Source of the DNA: Asterochloris sp. CNOR1
Lineage: Eukaryota > Chlorophyta > Trebouxiophyceae > Trebouxiales > Trebouxiaceae
Length of the DNA: 64,000 bases
Reading direction: 5' to 3'
Assembly: GCA_963969365.1 (NCBI GenBank)
Contig: OZ017746.1
Span: forward strand, 992,001 to 1,056,000
The position numbers and the translations under genes were made by a program. Numbering within the stretch: the first letter of the stretch is position 1; the number at the start of each line of letters is the position of its first letter. Shown here piece by piece: positions 49,701 to 59,794 of the stretch. The notes beneath the pieces were generated by a model that saw nothing but the letters and a program-made list of their open reading frames with translations, had not been told where the DNA came from and ran no database searches.

Positions 49701-50839
49701 TTCCAGCCTGTACAGGCCCCCCCAGACCATGCACCCGGCAGTGGAAGATGACGCTCACGCCGAGCTCAAGGTGAGGTGGTTCCAGGTGCATAAGACTGAA
49801 TCTTCTAGCAGAATGCAACTTGCAGCTTGTTGACCTGCTTGGCGCTCTTCACGCAACTGATGTCAGGCCAGATCATGCTCTGGCTGACGTGGAAGGAGTT
49901 TGTCTGGTAGGGCCTTGTGCTGGCATACCCTGTGCTGAGTATGTGCATAATGGTGGTCAATAGCCTGGCTGGGTGCCCTGTATGTATAGTAGCTGCTGTG
50001 CGTCTCTGCAGTCAGGGGGCAACAGCAATGTTGGGTCTGCAGGTTGCCCTGCGGAAGATGGAGCAGCAGCCAGTGCACATCGCTGCGCAGATTGCCCAGG
50101 AAGCAATATCCCTGCAGCGTCTCCGTGCAGAGGCTGCCTGCAGTGCAGCAGCTCGGGACAGTGGCAGGCTGTGCAATGCAGCGCAGCACTCCATGGCATC
50201 CTCGCAGCCTGCAGCCGCCAAGGTGAGCACCAAGGACCCACCCCCAAAAACTCCCAAATTCACAACAACAAGCCTGTGTGTCGGTGTGTTTCTTGCAGCC
50301 CAATCTGGTGGTCGCAGCAGCCTGCAGCATGCCCTCTGTCAGGCACGTCTGTGTTTGATGTGCTCGTCATGTGTATACTTGACAGCGTTGTGTTATGCTG
50401 CAGGCTGAGCCAACCTTCACGCCGGCTGGGCCCAGCACCCCTGGGCTGGGCCCATTCATCTTTCAGGGGCCAATCAAAGAACATGTCAGCCTGGGGGCAG
50501 CCCACACATCTGCAGCAGACTCTCGCTTGCCCTGGCCCAGGCTCCTGCCATGTGAGGACAGAGTTGCTGCATATATGCTCAGGGTGTTGTTCACCATATT
50601 GTGCTCAACATTGTGCTTTGGTACAGCACCTGCTGTCATGCACTGCAAAGCATGCAGATGTCCCCAGTACTCCGCCTCTCACTCATGCACCTGCAACCTT
50701 GCAGACGCTATTGCTGTCCCTGGCATCAAGCACAGCCCATTCTGTAACCTTCTTTGTCATGTGTCTCTGTGCAGATCCCAGCTTAGGCTCTGTCTCTGGC
50801 CTGCCACAACAGGATGCAATCATACCTATGGAGACATGA
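43766..50839 (+). CDS. Unrecognised multi-exon locus (one or two genes)
   Basis: I do not recognise this protein. A good first exon is 43766-43855 (MRSSDLQCVSEAEESSSHIT to WERLQ, GTGAGC donor). Plausible later exons: LLPSKLPLPPSEAPEHLLG (44068-44154), AYSHKVNRDLALKTHWETVG, IHAREARAARLQERA (about 44495), KLDLDDVQSWQ then DWRHHIPPASTGRSYNLTTL (about 45140), SSLHYQRLDNLIDWTCEVPD (about 46040), QKGAFYFACLAVALPQALSM (ending at 46799), PVSLETIAEPPKVLAAVWAR (from 47360), VVAGSKAIVYAKLPAGLPDT (47840) and VIQELCAEEQLKLRRNKKEF (48405). From about 48800 the translation is Pro/Gln/Ser-rich, as in regulatory proteins, and a last exon ends GLPQQDAIIPMET at 50839. A gene break near 44310 is possible. No DNA-binding or catalytic motif is visible. 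Most exon joins are guesses. Confidence 0.4.
46763..46926 (+). repeat. Possible copy of an exon end in the next intron
   Basis: GGGCCTGCTTTGGGCGCAGC near the end of one exon recurs as GAGCCTGCTTGGGGCGGAGC in the intron, 140 bp downstream (46902-46921). The similarity covers about 25 bases, so this is weaker than the cases at 1297, 23001 and 52022. Confidence 0.45.
48352..48405 (+). repeat. Duplicated 3' splice-site region, 31 bp period
   Basis: CCCTTGTGTTCCCTCATGCAG at 48352 onward is followed by CCCTTGTGTTCCCACTTGCAG at 48383 onward. Each copy is a pyrimidine tract with an AG, and only the second precedes the exon starting with an open VIQELCAEEQ frame. Confidence 0.7.
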
Positions 50840-51230
50840 GCATTGCTGATCAGCTGCAGCAACAGCAATGCGACTTTAGTCCTGCTGTGCCAGTAGAAAT
50901 GGTCACATGATCTGGCAGCGCTTTCAGCACCAGCCACTCTGCAGAGCTTCTAGCAGGAGCTCTTTTTAGTCTCAGAATATTTTCGCTTCCCAGACCAGTG
51001 CGCAGCACAGGAAGTGTCTGAAGGGTTCCCTTCACTTCTTGGTCTGCCAAGCTATACCTGCACTGGAGTCCTTCATTTCAATTACTGCCAGACTCTGCTG
51101 TGTCCCACTGCCGCAAGATTTTATTTCTGCAACCACGTGCAGAGACAGCGTGCTGAGCTGCAACGCCCTTTGATTCTTTTGGGTTTTGTGAAATGTGTCA
51201 TGTCTGATCCCTTGCCTTGTCGCCTTTTGT
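50840..51230. other. Convergent 3' regions
   Basis: This 391 bp stretch lies between the stop of the plus-strand locus and the stop of the CPR5-like gene. It is relatively AT-rich near 51100-51240. No exon is supported. Confidence 0.5.
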
Positions 51231-54200
51231 TCAGGTTTTCCACAGTGTAAAGCTGGCACTTCGAGGCCACTGTTCAAGGAAGGGCAAAACGCCAACACAC
51301 ATGGGGAGACACACTGCAAGCACACACAGGAAGGCTGGCATTTTGAGCTCCATCAGCATCCTGGCGGGCGTGCTGTCATGCCCTCCAAGACGCGAGCTGA
51401 GCAGTTGGTGAAGTCTCTGTTCCTGCCAGATGCAGAGCAGGTGGGCGCCAATCAAGGCCTCCCATGCCAGCCACCACCTGACAGCCACTCCACCCAGCCT
51501 GCTAACAGCCACACTGCCTGCCAGCCCACAAAGGACTCCAAGCCCGATGAACAGCTTCAGCAGAGGCATTGTGTGGGGGCTGCCCAGCAGGCTATGCCTC
51601 GTGACCAGCCAGCCTATCCCCAGGATGAGGGTCATTGCCAGCAGCAGGTCGCCGGTGGCATGGCTCCAGCAGCCAAGGGTCTCCAGCATCTGCATTGCAG
51701 TGCCTCGGTCTTGACTCCCACGCTCAAGCAGACTGCAAGTCCAACGCTGGCAAAGTGCATGCGATGTGCCCTGCTGCCACATGCTGCAGTGTGCAGATGC
51801 ATTTCGTAGTTGTGCTATGTGAGACAGGCATGGCAAGCCCTCACGATCACAGCTTTGCATGGGTGGGGATGCTGCTGTGGGTCTTCTCCGGGCAGGGGTG
51901 TGCTGCATGGCCGCTGCAAGTGTCACAAAGCTGGCAGAGTGCAGGCAGGGTGCCTGGTGCATGTGCACAGCAACAGATAAGCATGGCAGGCCCTGCCAAA
52001 CCCAGCATCTGCCAAGCATATCTGCAGAAGGTCCTGGGCTGCCACCAGCGCGTGACCTGAAGGGGTAAAGGCGCCCAGGCGGCGCTGCCAGAAGGCCCCT
52101 CTGCAGAGGAGCATGAATCTGCTCCCATGCACATGGCACACCCACCATCCACATCAGAGCGGGCACACCTGCAGCAGGGTCCAGGGGTGCCACCAGCGCA
52201 TGACCCGCAGGGGGCGGCAGGCGCCCAGGCGGCGCTGCCAGAAGCCCATCTGCACCCCACAAACAGGTAGCACAGCCAGCACCACGACCAGGCCGCACAT
52301 CAGGCAGTCTGCCAGGGCGGCGCGGAAGGCTGCCACCTGCCTCTGCTGGGCCTCTTCTGCATAGCGGCGCTGCTTCTGGACCAGGCCAAAGTGGCTCAGG
52401 CGGTTGGCCTCAGTGTGCAACAGATTGGCCTCAAAGCCCAGCCTGCAGCAGAGTGCAGGGAGGTGAGCAGGACGCATTTGCTGCTGTGCAGCAGGCGGGC
52501 ACAACAAACCTGGCAAATCAGCATCATAGCCTGGGCTGCCACAGCACAGGAGGCATCAGGGTCAGTTGTGTGTTCGTCTCTGCGGCAAGCGACTGCAGTG
52601 GTCGCACTGCTGACTGCAGGTGGCTGCCGTAGACTGCAATTTGTCCCTACAATAATCACATCGAGATCACTGCCTGCGCCCGCACCTGACAGGAGCAGGC
52701 TCAGGCTGTTCAAGCAGCAGCTGCACATGACTGGTCAGTGCTAGACACCGCTTTGGACATGATCACCTGACGCCCTGTTCAGAGTAGTGCTGGGCAGAGA
52801 CTGTGGTCAATGCTTGCATGGCCACCCCCATCAGCTGCACACGTTCTCCTGAGGGAAGGTCGGCTGCATTGATCTGGAGCCGCCGCATCATGGAGCTCAC
52901 CAGCTTCAGGGCCTGCAATGGCAAAACGCAGGAGTGGGCAACAGGCAACAACATGTCTTGCAACTTCACAGACCACTGGTGACCTGCAAACCATCGCATC
53001 AGCCAGGCTACGCCCATCTTTTAGCATGAAAGGGTTGTGTGTCCACTGATCTTCTGTTGAGGAGCAGGGTGCTGCCACCTGAAGTTGGGCCCAGCGCTTC
53101 AGTGTGAGCCTGTAACTTCTCCCAGCAAGCAGCAATGCCAGCCTCTCCACAATCAAACCAGACAGAGAGTGATACCCCCAATGAATAGAGCTGTGTCATG
53201 TGCCCACCTCATCCCAGTGAGGAAGATCGCCCACATCTGGGGGCAGCTCTTGCCGGGCAGCCCTAAGCGCCACGCTGGGGCTGGGAGCTGCAGCAGAGGC
53301 TGGGCCCCGGACACTCCTGTGCGCTGGGGCGGGGGAGGCCGGGCGAGCCAGGGCAGAGCTGCCCCCATGCCAAAGCTGACGGTTCAGCAGCTGGTCTGCT
53401 GCGCTAAGCCGTGGCCCTGGGGCATGCTCGACAGCACTGTCGCTGTCTGGCAAAGCTGCCGGCGGTAGTGGCCTGTTGTTGGGCGGTTCTGTAGCCTGCT
53501 CAGGGGGCCCAGATGCAGGCACCTGCCCTGTCCTTGCATCCACAGCAGCAGTGTCACTGGCGCCGACACTGGCAGTGTCAATTGGGTGCTGAGCCTGCTG
53601 CTGCTTTGGGGTGCTACACAACTCCTGAAGCTGTTGAGGAGCCTGGGTTGAGCCACTTCCTGAAGCAGCGTCACCCTCCGCGGCGTGCGTTTCGGCAGCT
53701 TCTGACTGGGTGCCAGTGCCAGCTTGCTCGTCGAGCAGCTGGAGTCGGCTAGCAGGACCAGAGCTGCCAAGGTCAACAGCTCTGCTGTACTGCGTACCAA
53801 CTTGCACAGCAGGCTGCTCATCCGTCTGGGTCGCCTGTGCCTGTGTGCGTCTGCCTGCATGTTTGGCACCAACCTGGGGAGGTCAGCACCTAGCAGGCTT
53901 GTGACGACAAAGTCCAGGTCATTGTGAACATGCTTCACCTGCTTCCAGTTGATGGCTCCACCTGCCACAGGTCCATCCCAGGGCAAAGGCGGCAATACTA
54001 GCTGCCGTCAACAGCGGCCAGACGTTCAGCACTTCCACTTGAGGAGCGGGAGGGGGCTGGACTGCCTCTGGGGAGTTCCTCTTAAGATGTGGCAACTTTT
54101 GCAAGGCAGCTCCTGCATGCCCTTGCACTTCTCTTTGCAGAGTGCTGGCCAAGGCTTTGGCCTTGCTCCAACTCAGTTGCTTTTGTACAGCTTTTACTTG

Positions 54201-54278
54201 CCAGCCCCGAGGGCTCTGATTTGCTGCCTGAGTGCAGAAGCAGCATGCCACAATAACTAGCAGCCATATGATACGCAT
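51231..54278 (-). CDS. CPR5: CPR5-like transmembrane nucleoporin (N-terminal part uncertain)
   Basis: The C-terminal half matches plant CPR5, a nuclear-pore membrane protein controlling immunity, endoreduplication and nuclear transport. Matching segments in order are GFEANLLHTEANRLSHFGLV, AAFRAALADCLMCGLVVVLA, LLLAMTLILGIGWLV, MPLLKLFIGLGVLCGLAGSV, SRLGGVAVRWWLAWEALIGA and MPAFLCVLAVCLPMCVGVLP. The last exon is 51689-51231 and the one before it ends at 52169. Upstream exons at 53146-53040 (ERLALLLAGRSYRLTLKRWA) and about 52915-52767 (LKLVSSMMRRLQINAADLPS) look helical. Further 5', two overlapping open frames compete between 53200 and 53990. A signal-like start (MRIIWLLVIVACCFC) lies at 54278 and a membrane segment just after it. 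That part may be a separate gene, since CPR5 has no signal peptide. A decayed copy of the 52169 exon end lies in the next intron. Confidence 0.65.
52022..52246 (-). repeat. Tandem decayed copy of an exon end (donor side)
   Basis: On the minus strand the CPR5-like exon end (52246-52169) begins GGCTTCTGGCAGCGCCGCCT and ends CTGCAG before GTGTGC. About 147 bp downstream, at 52097-52022, the intron has GCCTTCTGGCAGCGCCGCCT ending CTGCAG before ATATGC. By eye the two are alike over about 76 bases. The copy is two bases shorter and has lost the GT donor. Confidence 0.8.
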
Positions 54279-54334
54279 GGGTGAGCCATGTGGGGCATGG
54301 TCAAAGTCAATTCCAAAGCTTTCTTGAGTGAGAC
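54279..54334. promoter_or_regulatory. Very short head-to-head spacer
   Basis: Only 56 bp lie between the candidate minus-strand start at 54278 and the plus-strand start at 54335. If both starts are right, promoters must overlap the opposite gene's coding DNA. More likely one start codon lies further in. Confidence 0.35.
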
Positions 54335-57300
54335 ATGTCCATCAGCATGGAGGCTGCAATAGCGCAAGTGCGGTCAGGCAGCATGACTGCTGCTCACTCA
54401 TATGTGCAGGAGCTGCTGGCATCGCTCGAGAAGGCTTCAGATTTAGGTGGCCGATCACAGATGGTGGCAGCTGCTGTGGCAGCCTTTGCAGCCAGCCCTG
54501 CGGCTCTTGAGGTGCTGGACGCTGTGCTGTTTGATGTGTGTGCGCCGTTGGCAGCCTGTGCCAGCGACTCTCAGGAATGCGCCGACGCTGTGGGGCAGCT
54601 GCTATGCCTAGCAGCACAGTATTGCACTGCGCGGGAGGTGCTGGCCCTTTTCATGGCTCTGCTGGACGTCTCCAGCGCCAAGTGAGTTGCACTATCCCAC
54701 CACTCTGGCACCTCTGATCTGCACCTCAACATCGCATAGCCTGCCTCCCACACCTGTAAATGATGCGGTGCGTGTGGCTGCAGGCCCAGGGAGTGGCGCG
54801 TCCTGGACTCGTTGCTGCTGCAGGCAGTGCCGCTTGCCATAGCCCGTGTGCAGCGCCAGCAGCTGAGGCTGCTGGCCGATTGCCTGCACGTCCTGGCTAC
54901 CCAGGCTGCGGCAGCGTGGCAGGCAGGACTGCAGTGCCAGGTCGACGCTGCGACTGGCGGTGCAACCCCCAGCAGACTGGCCCCTCAGCATCAGCAGCCC
55001 TCTGCGCCTCAGGGCTCAAAGAGCATGCAGGTACAGCTTGCCACAGCTGCAAAGGAGGCAGACTGCGAGCAGCAGGTGGCCCCAAATAAGAACAGCCAGT
55101 GCTCAGCAGTCCCTCAAGAGACAGTCGCCTTTGCAGTCCAGGTTCACAGGCACCTCACTGCACCTCAGCAGCCCCTCCCTGGCCCTCAGCATGCACCAGA
55201 AGCGCCCCAAGCTGAGCCTATAAACGCCGGCGGGGCAATGGTGTCTCCTCAGCTGCCAGCTGCACAGCACGCGGTGCCCTCGGCGAATTGCGACGGTGGC
55301 CAACAGATGTGCCAAGCAGCGACCGCCAGGCCCCCCGCCGAGAAGTCTGCCCATGAGCGGCTGCTGAGCGCCTTCCTGCTCCACCTGCTGGCTGCATGCA
55401 CCACAGACCTGCCCCTGCAGCAGCGCCTCCAGTTCCACCAACACCCAGCCTACAATGCACTCCCTAAGGGCCTAGAGGCCGCTCCTGCGCTGCCCAGCGA
55501 CTCGGTCCAGGCAGCAGCTGCCACACGCTTTGCAGCTGGGGTGGTGGCGGCGCTGCCACTGCTGGGCCTCCATACAGCAGCAGACCTAGTGGCACTGGCT
55601 GCTGCAGAGGGCAGCGCTGGCTGGGGGGTGGACCCTGAGGAGTGCTGCATCTTAGACGGCAACCAGCTTAAGGTGAGACCCTCAGGCATGCATGAGTTTT
55701 CAGTGATTAGCTGCTCAAGGTGGACTGTCCTTGGCACTGCAGCTCAGACTGAGTGCTGCCTCCTGGCTGACAGCGTGCTCACCGGCTTCAGCTTGTCCGC
55801 CACATTCAGACTCTGCAGGCCGACAATGGTCCTGCATCAGCCCTTGCGCCAATGTTCACTCACTGGCTGACTGTGCTGCAGGTTGGGGCAGCGCTGGCGC
55901 TACACGCTGCTGCCTGCGTCGCTGACTGCCAGGATCTACCTGGAAAAGCCTCTTCTTACGAACAAATGGGCAGGGCAGACTTTGCCGCGCAAGCCTTGAT
56001 TTACAGGGCAGCTGAGCTCGAGGTGATAACCCACTTGTCACCACCACCACGTGCAAGCCACTGCCGTGTTGGGCGGCTAAATCCCTTTCTGTACGCCTTT
56101 ATTCTCTTTCAAGATCATATTGCTGCGCGTCTCAAAGTATGCCCTCTCCCCACCTCTATGCAAATGCCTCCATTTCCACTGCTCTGCAGAGCCCTGTGGT
56201 TGTGCACAAAGCACTGGATCTTGTCTCAGCCACTGCTGCTGCGCTGGAGCAAGCCTCTGGAGCACAGGTGTGCCTGTGTAGTGCCTGGGATTGCTCATGG
56301 GGCTGCAGCTGCATGGAAAGTAGCATGTACTACTGTCCCGTTTCTGCTTCCCTGAGGGCTCTGCTGCCATCACATGGGAGGCTGCTGCTGCTGCTGCTGG
56401 AGCTCAGCTTGTCTGCCATCACACCTGAGCCTGCTGCTGCCACTGCTGCAGGGTGCAGTCTCCCCCTCCAGTGAGGAGTACCAAAGGCTGCAGGATACCC
56501 TGCTGCAGACCATGACGCAGAATCCAGTGTCAGCGCTGCGCAATGCTGCTTGGCACACCTGGAATGATGTGCTGGACCTCACCCAGGTCAGGGACCTCTT
56601 CATTCGCTGAGCACCTTGCACTTGCTGCACAGCCGGGACGTTTCTGGCAGCAAAGCTCCTTGCAGTGAGTCGTGTGCGATGTTCCATCAAGCTTTGCAAG
56701 ACCCAGCAGTGCCCCTGTCCTGCAGCTGCACCTCAGAGCTGATCACCTGCAGCGTCTGCTGGAGGACAGCAACCCAGCTGTGGCCAGTCTCGTGCTGCAG
56801 CGCTTTCAGGCAGACGCCAAGAAGCACTGGGACCAAGCTTCAGGTGCCATGACTCAGCATTGACTGCTTGCACAGTGCCTGCCACCTGAAGGCAGCACCT
56901 GCCCTACCCTTGATCCTGAAGCTTGCCTCCTGCCTTACTACCCTCTTTAGCTGATCCTGCAGCACTGGGGCTTTGCGTGCAGGGGATCTAAATGCCAGAC
57001 TCAGCAACGTGTGCCTGCCCTGGCTGCTCAGGGAGGGTCATGTCCTGAGCTGGCGGGATGCCACTGGCTTGCTGCAGCATGCAGAGCCCATTGGAGCTGC
57101 GCTGAACCTGCTCAGATTCCTGCTGCTGCGCAGCCAAGACAGTGCACTGGTAAGCAGGTCTTGCCTGGCGTTCCAGCATCTTTCTGGGTGCGCCCTTGAT
57201 CTCTGCTCATACTCAATGATGGTGAATCGTGTGCAGGAGTCCATAGATGTCAGGCATGTCGTGGACGTCCTTCTTCAGGCTATTGGCACTGTTTTGACAC

Positions 57301-57389
57301 AACTTGGTGGGCAGCTGGACCTGGTCACAAAGCTGACGCTTCAGCGAGCACAGGAGGTGGCAACGCGTGTCATAGAGTTGCTGAGATAG
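54335..57389 (+). CDS. ALF4: ALF4/glomulin-like protein (cullin-RING regulator family)
   Basis: Helical-repeat protein resembling plant ALF4, the relative of animal glomulin that binds RBX1 and restrains SCF ubiquitin ligases. The first exon (MSISMEAAIAQVRSGSMTAA) continues with SPAALEVLDAVLFDVCAPLA and YCTAREVLALFMALLD, where ALF4 has its conserved NPREML-type motif. The second, long exon carries RLLADCLHVLATQAAAAWQA, a Gln/Pro-rich insert and FAAGVVAALPLLGLHTAADL. Later exons read VGAALALHAAACVADCQDL, PVVVHKALDLVSATAAALEQ, QNPVSALRNAAWHTWNDVLD, LHLRADHLQRLLEDSNPAVA and EPIGAALNLLRFLLLRSQDS. The last ends RAQEVATRVIELLR, like the ALF4 C-terminus. About eight exons are visible. The low-complexity insert is longer than in plants. 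A second in-frame ATG lies at 54350. Confidence 0.72.
56363..56440 (+). repeat. Duplicated sequence before a 3' splice site, 49 bp period
   Basis: CTGCCATCACATGGGAGGCTGCTGCTG (56363 on) and CTGCCATCACACCTGAGCCTGCTGCTG (56412 on) are near-copies, 49 bp apart, just before the CTGCAG acceptor at about 56450 in the ALF4-like gene. Confidence 0.6.
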
Positions 57390-57449
57390 TGGCAAAGGAG
57401 ACACTACTGAAGTCTGAAGGATGGATAAGCAGCGTATTCTACCCCTCAC

Positions 57450-59586
57450 TTAAGGCACTTTGACAATGATGTATGCTGTCCAGCCCTTTGCCAGTGCATG
57501 CAATTGAGGGCCATTGCCAAGCTCTGCGAAGTCCATGAATTCCTCCTCATGTGTTCCTCCATCAGCATCGCTTTTTTCCTGCACAGCTACAGAGAGCATG
57601 AGCAGATTGCCTGTCAGGGCCTCAAGGAGTCTGCAGTGGCATGCAGGATCAGCTCGGGAAGCAAGTCAGTCATCATTGAGCAGTGGGAGGTGGGCAAGCA
57701 GCTTTCAGCGCCTTACATTAATTGGTCTGGCCCAGATGTGCATGTTCTGAGTGGCAAACCCTGCCTCTTCCAACATCTGCAGAACCTCGGGCACCGTCCA
57801 CATGCGCCAGTGATAAGTGAATGCCTTGCGATGCACCTGCGTGCCAGGGTAATGGCTCTATCAGCCAATGCCATCTAACAACACTTTGTTAGCAGCCACA
57901 AAGGCCCCCGCAGCAGTGGGCCCTGCTTGTCCTCCACTCTGGGCCATTGCCATGCTGCCCATAATGCTGCTGCAGCCATACTCTAGCTGCCTGCACCACA
58001 CAGCGTGCACAACGCAGTGCTCACCTTCCCTGTAGAAGGATCCCGCAGCGTCAGCTCGCACGTCAGGCGCCTATGAATAGGGTCGAATCTGACCTGCTCC
58101 CAGAAATAGGCGAGCCCTGCAGCAGAGCGTGCTGCTGCAGTGTGCCTGCCTGGCAGCAATATGCTCCTGACAGTCAAGACTGCCAAGCCAGCCACAGAGC
58201 AGGCACGACATGCACTGACCTGCCAACCACCACAATGTTGGGCAAATGATGCGCACCTGTCTGCTCGTTGACACGCCACAGCTTACTGACAGACTCAGCT
58301 GCATGGCCACCCAGCAGGTCCATGACGAATATGCTTCCAGCCTCATGGTCGAGCGCAGCATGCACTCGGCAGAAATACTGTATCAAATCCGCCCTGCAGT
58401 ATGGCACTGCCGGCTTCAGGAGCTGGGACGCAACCTTAATGAAGGGCAGAATGGGAGGGGTCAATCTGGGAACAGCCTGCTATCTGCTTTCACTGACCTT
58501 GCATGTAAAAGACAGATGCTAAAATTGAAAGCACAGATGATCTCTGCACCTCGCTGCCTGCCCACTGCATGTGCCAGTGCAAAACTGTTCCCAGATTCTG
58601 CTGGGTCCTGGTGGGCGAGGGGAGCAGGCTGCTGATGTCCTGGCTCAGCAGCTGCAGGTGCTGCACCAACCTGCTCTGCCGAGTTGAGGTCATCTAGCAC
58701 CTGCAGGAGCAGCATGCTAAAAAATTAGTGCCTAAGACATCCAGCCCAGCTCATTGTTGATGGCAATCCAACAGGCTGATGTGCAGAACAGCAAGTTGGA
58801 CAGCCATCCTGACAGGAGATTGGCGCGGTGATGTCTCACAGCTCCTTGTAGGCAGCAAGCATGTAGGAGGAGCTGGTGATGGAGGTGCTGGCCCATGTAT
58901 GAAACCTTCTTCACATGAGCTGCACAGCTGCCCCAAGGTGCAGCTGATAGGGCACGGCATATCACCCCCAACCCACCTCACATTTGCGTGCAGCAGGCAG
59001 AGACGATCGGCGCCGGACCCCAGCAGGGCGATGCTGTTGTGTTCCCAGCCCCACATCAGTGAACGCCTGTCAAGGTCGATGCCCACTGCACTTCTGCGCA
59101 CGTCTGCCTTACACCACATCGCGCTGATGAGGGCTGAGCCGCAGAAGTCCTCCCTCAGGTGCAGGGGCACCTGCAGAGCACGTTGTCGCAGTGAAACGTC
59201 AGACTACAGGACGGGGCAACTGTGACAATGTTGGCAGACCTGTGGACCCACAAGGTCTCGAAAGAATCGCAGCAGGTAGCTGATGTCGCCTGCTGGGCTC
59301 TGCACAGCCTGCTGGTAAAGTTCCAGGACATCCAACTGCTGTGGGGCTTCACCAACAGCATCATTGGGAGGCTCTGATGCATCTGCCTGACCTGCAATAC
59401 TTGGTGACAGGCCATTCGTGAACCAAGCTAAAACTGTGATGGGTTCCGACTGAAGAGCGACCTCTGGCCACCACCCTCACCTCCATGTCCCGGCAGCCAG
59501 AAACCATGCTGTGCTGGCTGATCTGTGAACTCCTGATCCCCCTTGCTTGGGCTCTGCTTTGGCTTCCTTTTGTCCCTCTTCCCCAT
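57450..59586 (-). CDS. SAM-dependent methyltransferase, plant-conserved type
   Basis: Class I methyltransferase of a family widespread in plants, substrate unknown. The ATG at 59586 opens MGKRDKRKPKQSPSKGDQEF, a basic N-terminus. It joins by a phase-1 splice to GQADASEPPNDAVGE and VLELYQQAVQSPAGDISYLL. The SAM-binding exon has LREDFCGSALISAMWCKADV and the acidic loop AVGIDLDRRSLMWGWEHN. Next come ICAFNFSICLLHAR, ADLIQYFCRVHAALDHEAGS, IFVMDLLGG, YFWEQVRFDPIHRRLTCELT, RMWTVPEVLQMLEEAGF and HIWARPI. A small last exon ends LAKGWTAYIIVKVP before the stop at 57450-57452. The gene is complete. Its stop is 60 bp from that of the convergent ALF4-like gene, so the 3' UTRs must overlap or be very short. 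Confidence 0.88.
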
Positions 59587-59794
59587 GAAGGTGCTCAATC
59601 AGCTTAAATTTCTTACAAGCCATGTAACTAGATAACACAAGAATAAGTTTTCCAGCAGCAGCACGAAATTATTCCACTCAACCAGACCTTCCCTCTCAGC
59701 TACGCTGCGCCTCCGAGGAAGGAGCCTTCTCGCTTCCACATTGCTTTCCTGAAAAGACCAGCAATCAACCGTCTAGCAGGGCTGGCCTGTCAGG
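59587..59794. promoter_or_regulatory. Short bidirectional promoter
   Basis: 208 bp separate the start codons of the methyltransferase and calcineurin B-like genes. The region is AT-richer than its flanks (59600-59690), as expected of an algal promoter. I see no specific motif. Confidence 0.45.

Noticed and set aside
43766-50839. SBP-box (SPL1/CRR1-like) transcription factor
   Set aside because: The general order of a few segments recalled the C-terminal half of SPL1-type proteins, but I found no SBP zinc-finger sequence anywhere in the locus.
51231-52298. Uninterrupted 355-codon minus-strand open frame
   Set aside because: Only its 3' part (51231-51689) resembles CPR5. The 5' part runs through an intron and the duplicated exon copy in a different frame from the real exon at 52169-52442.
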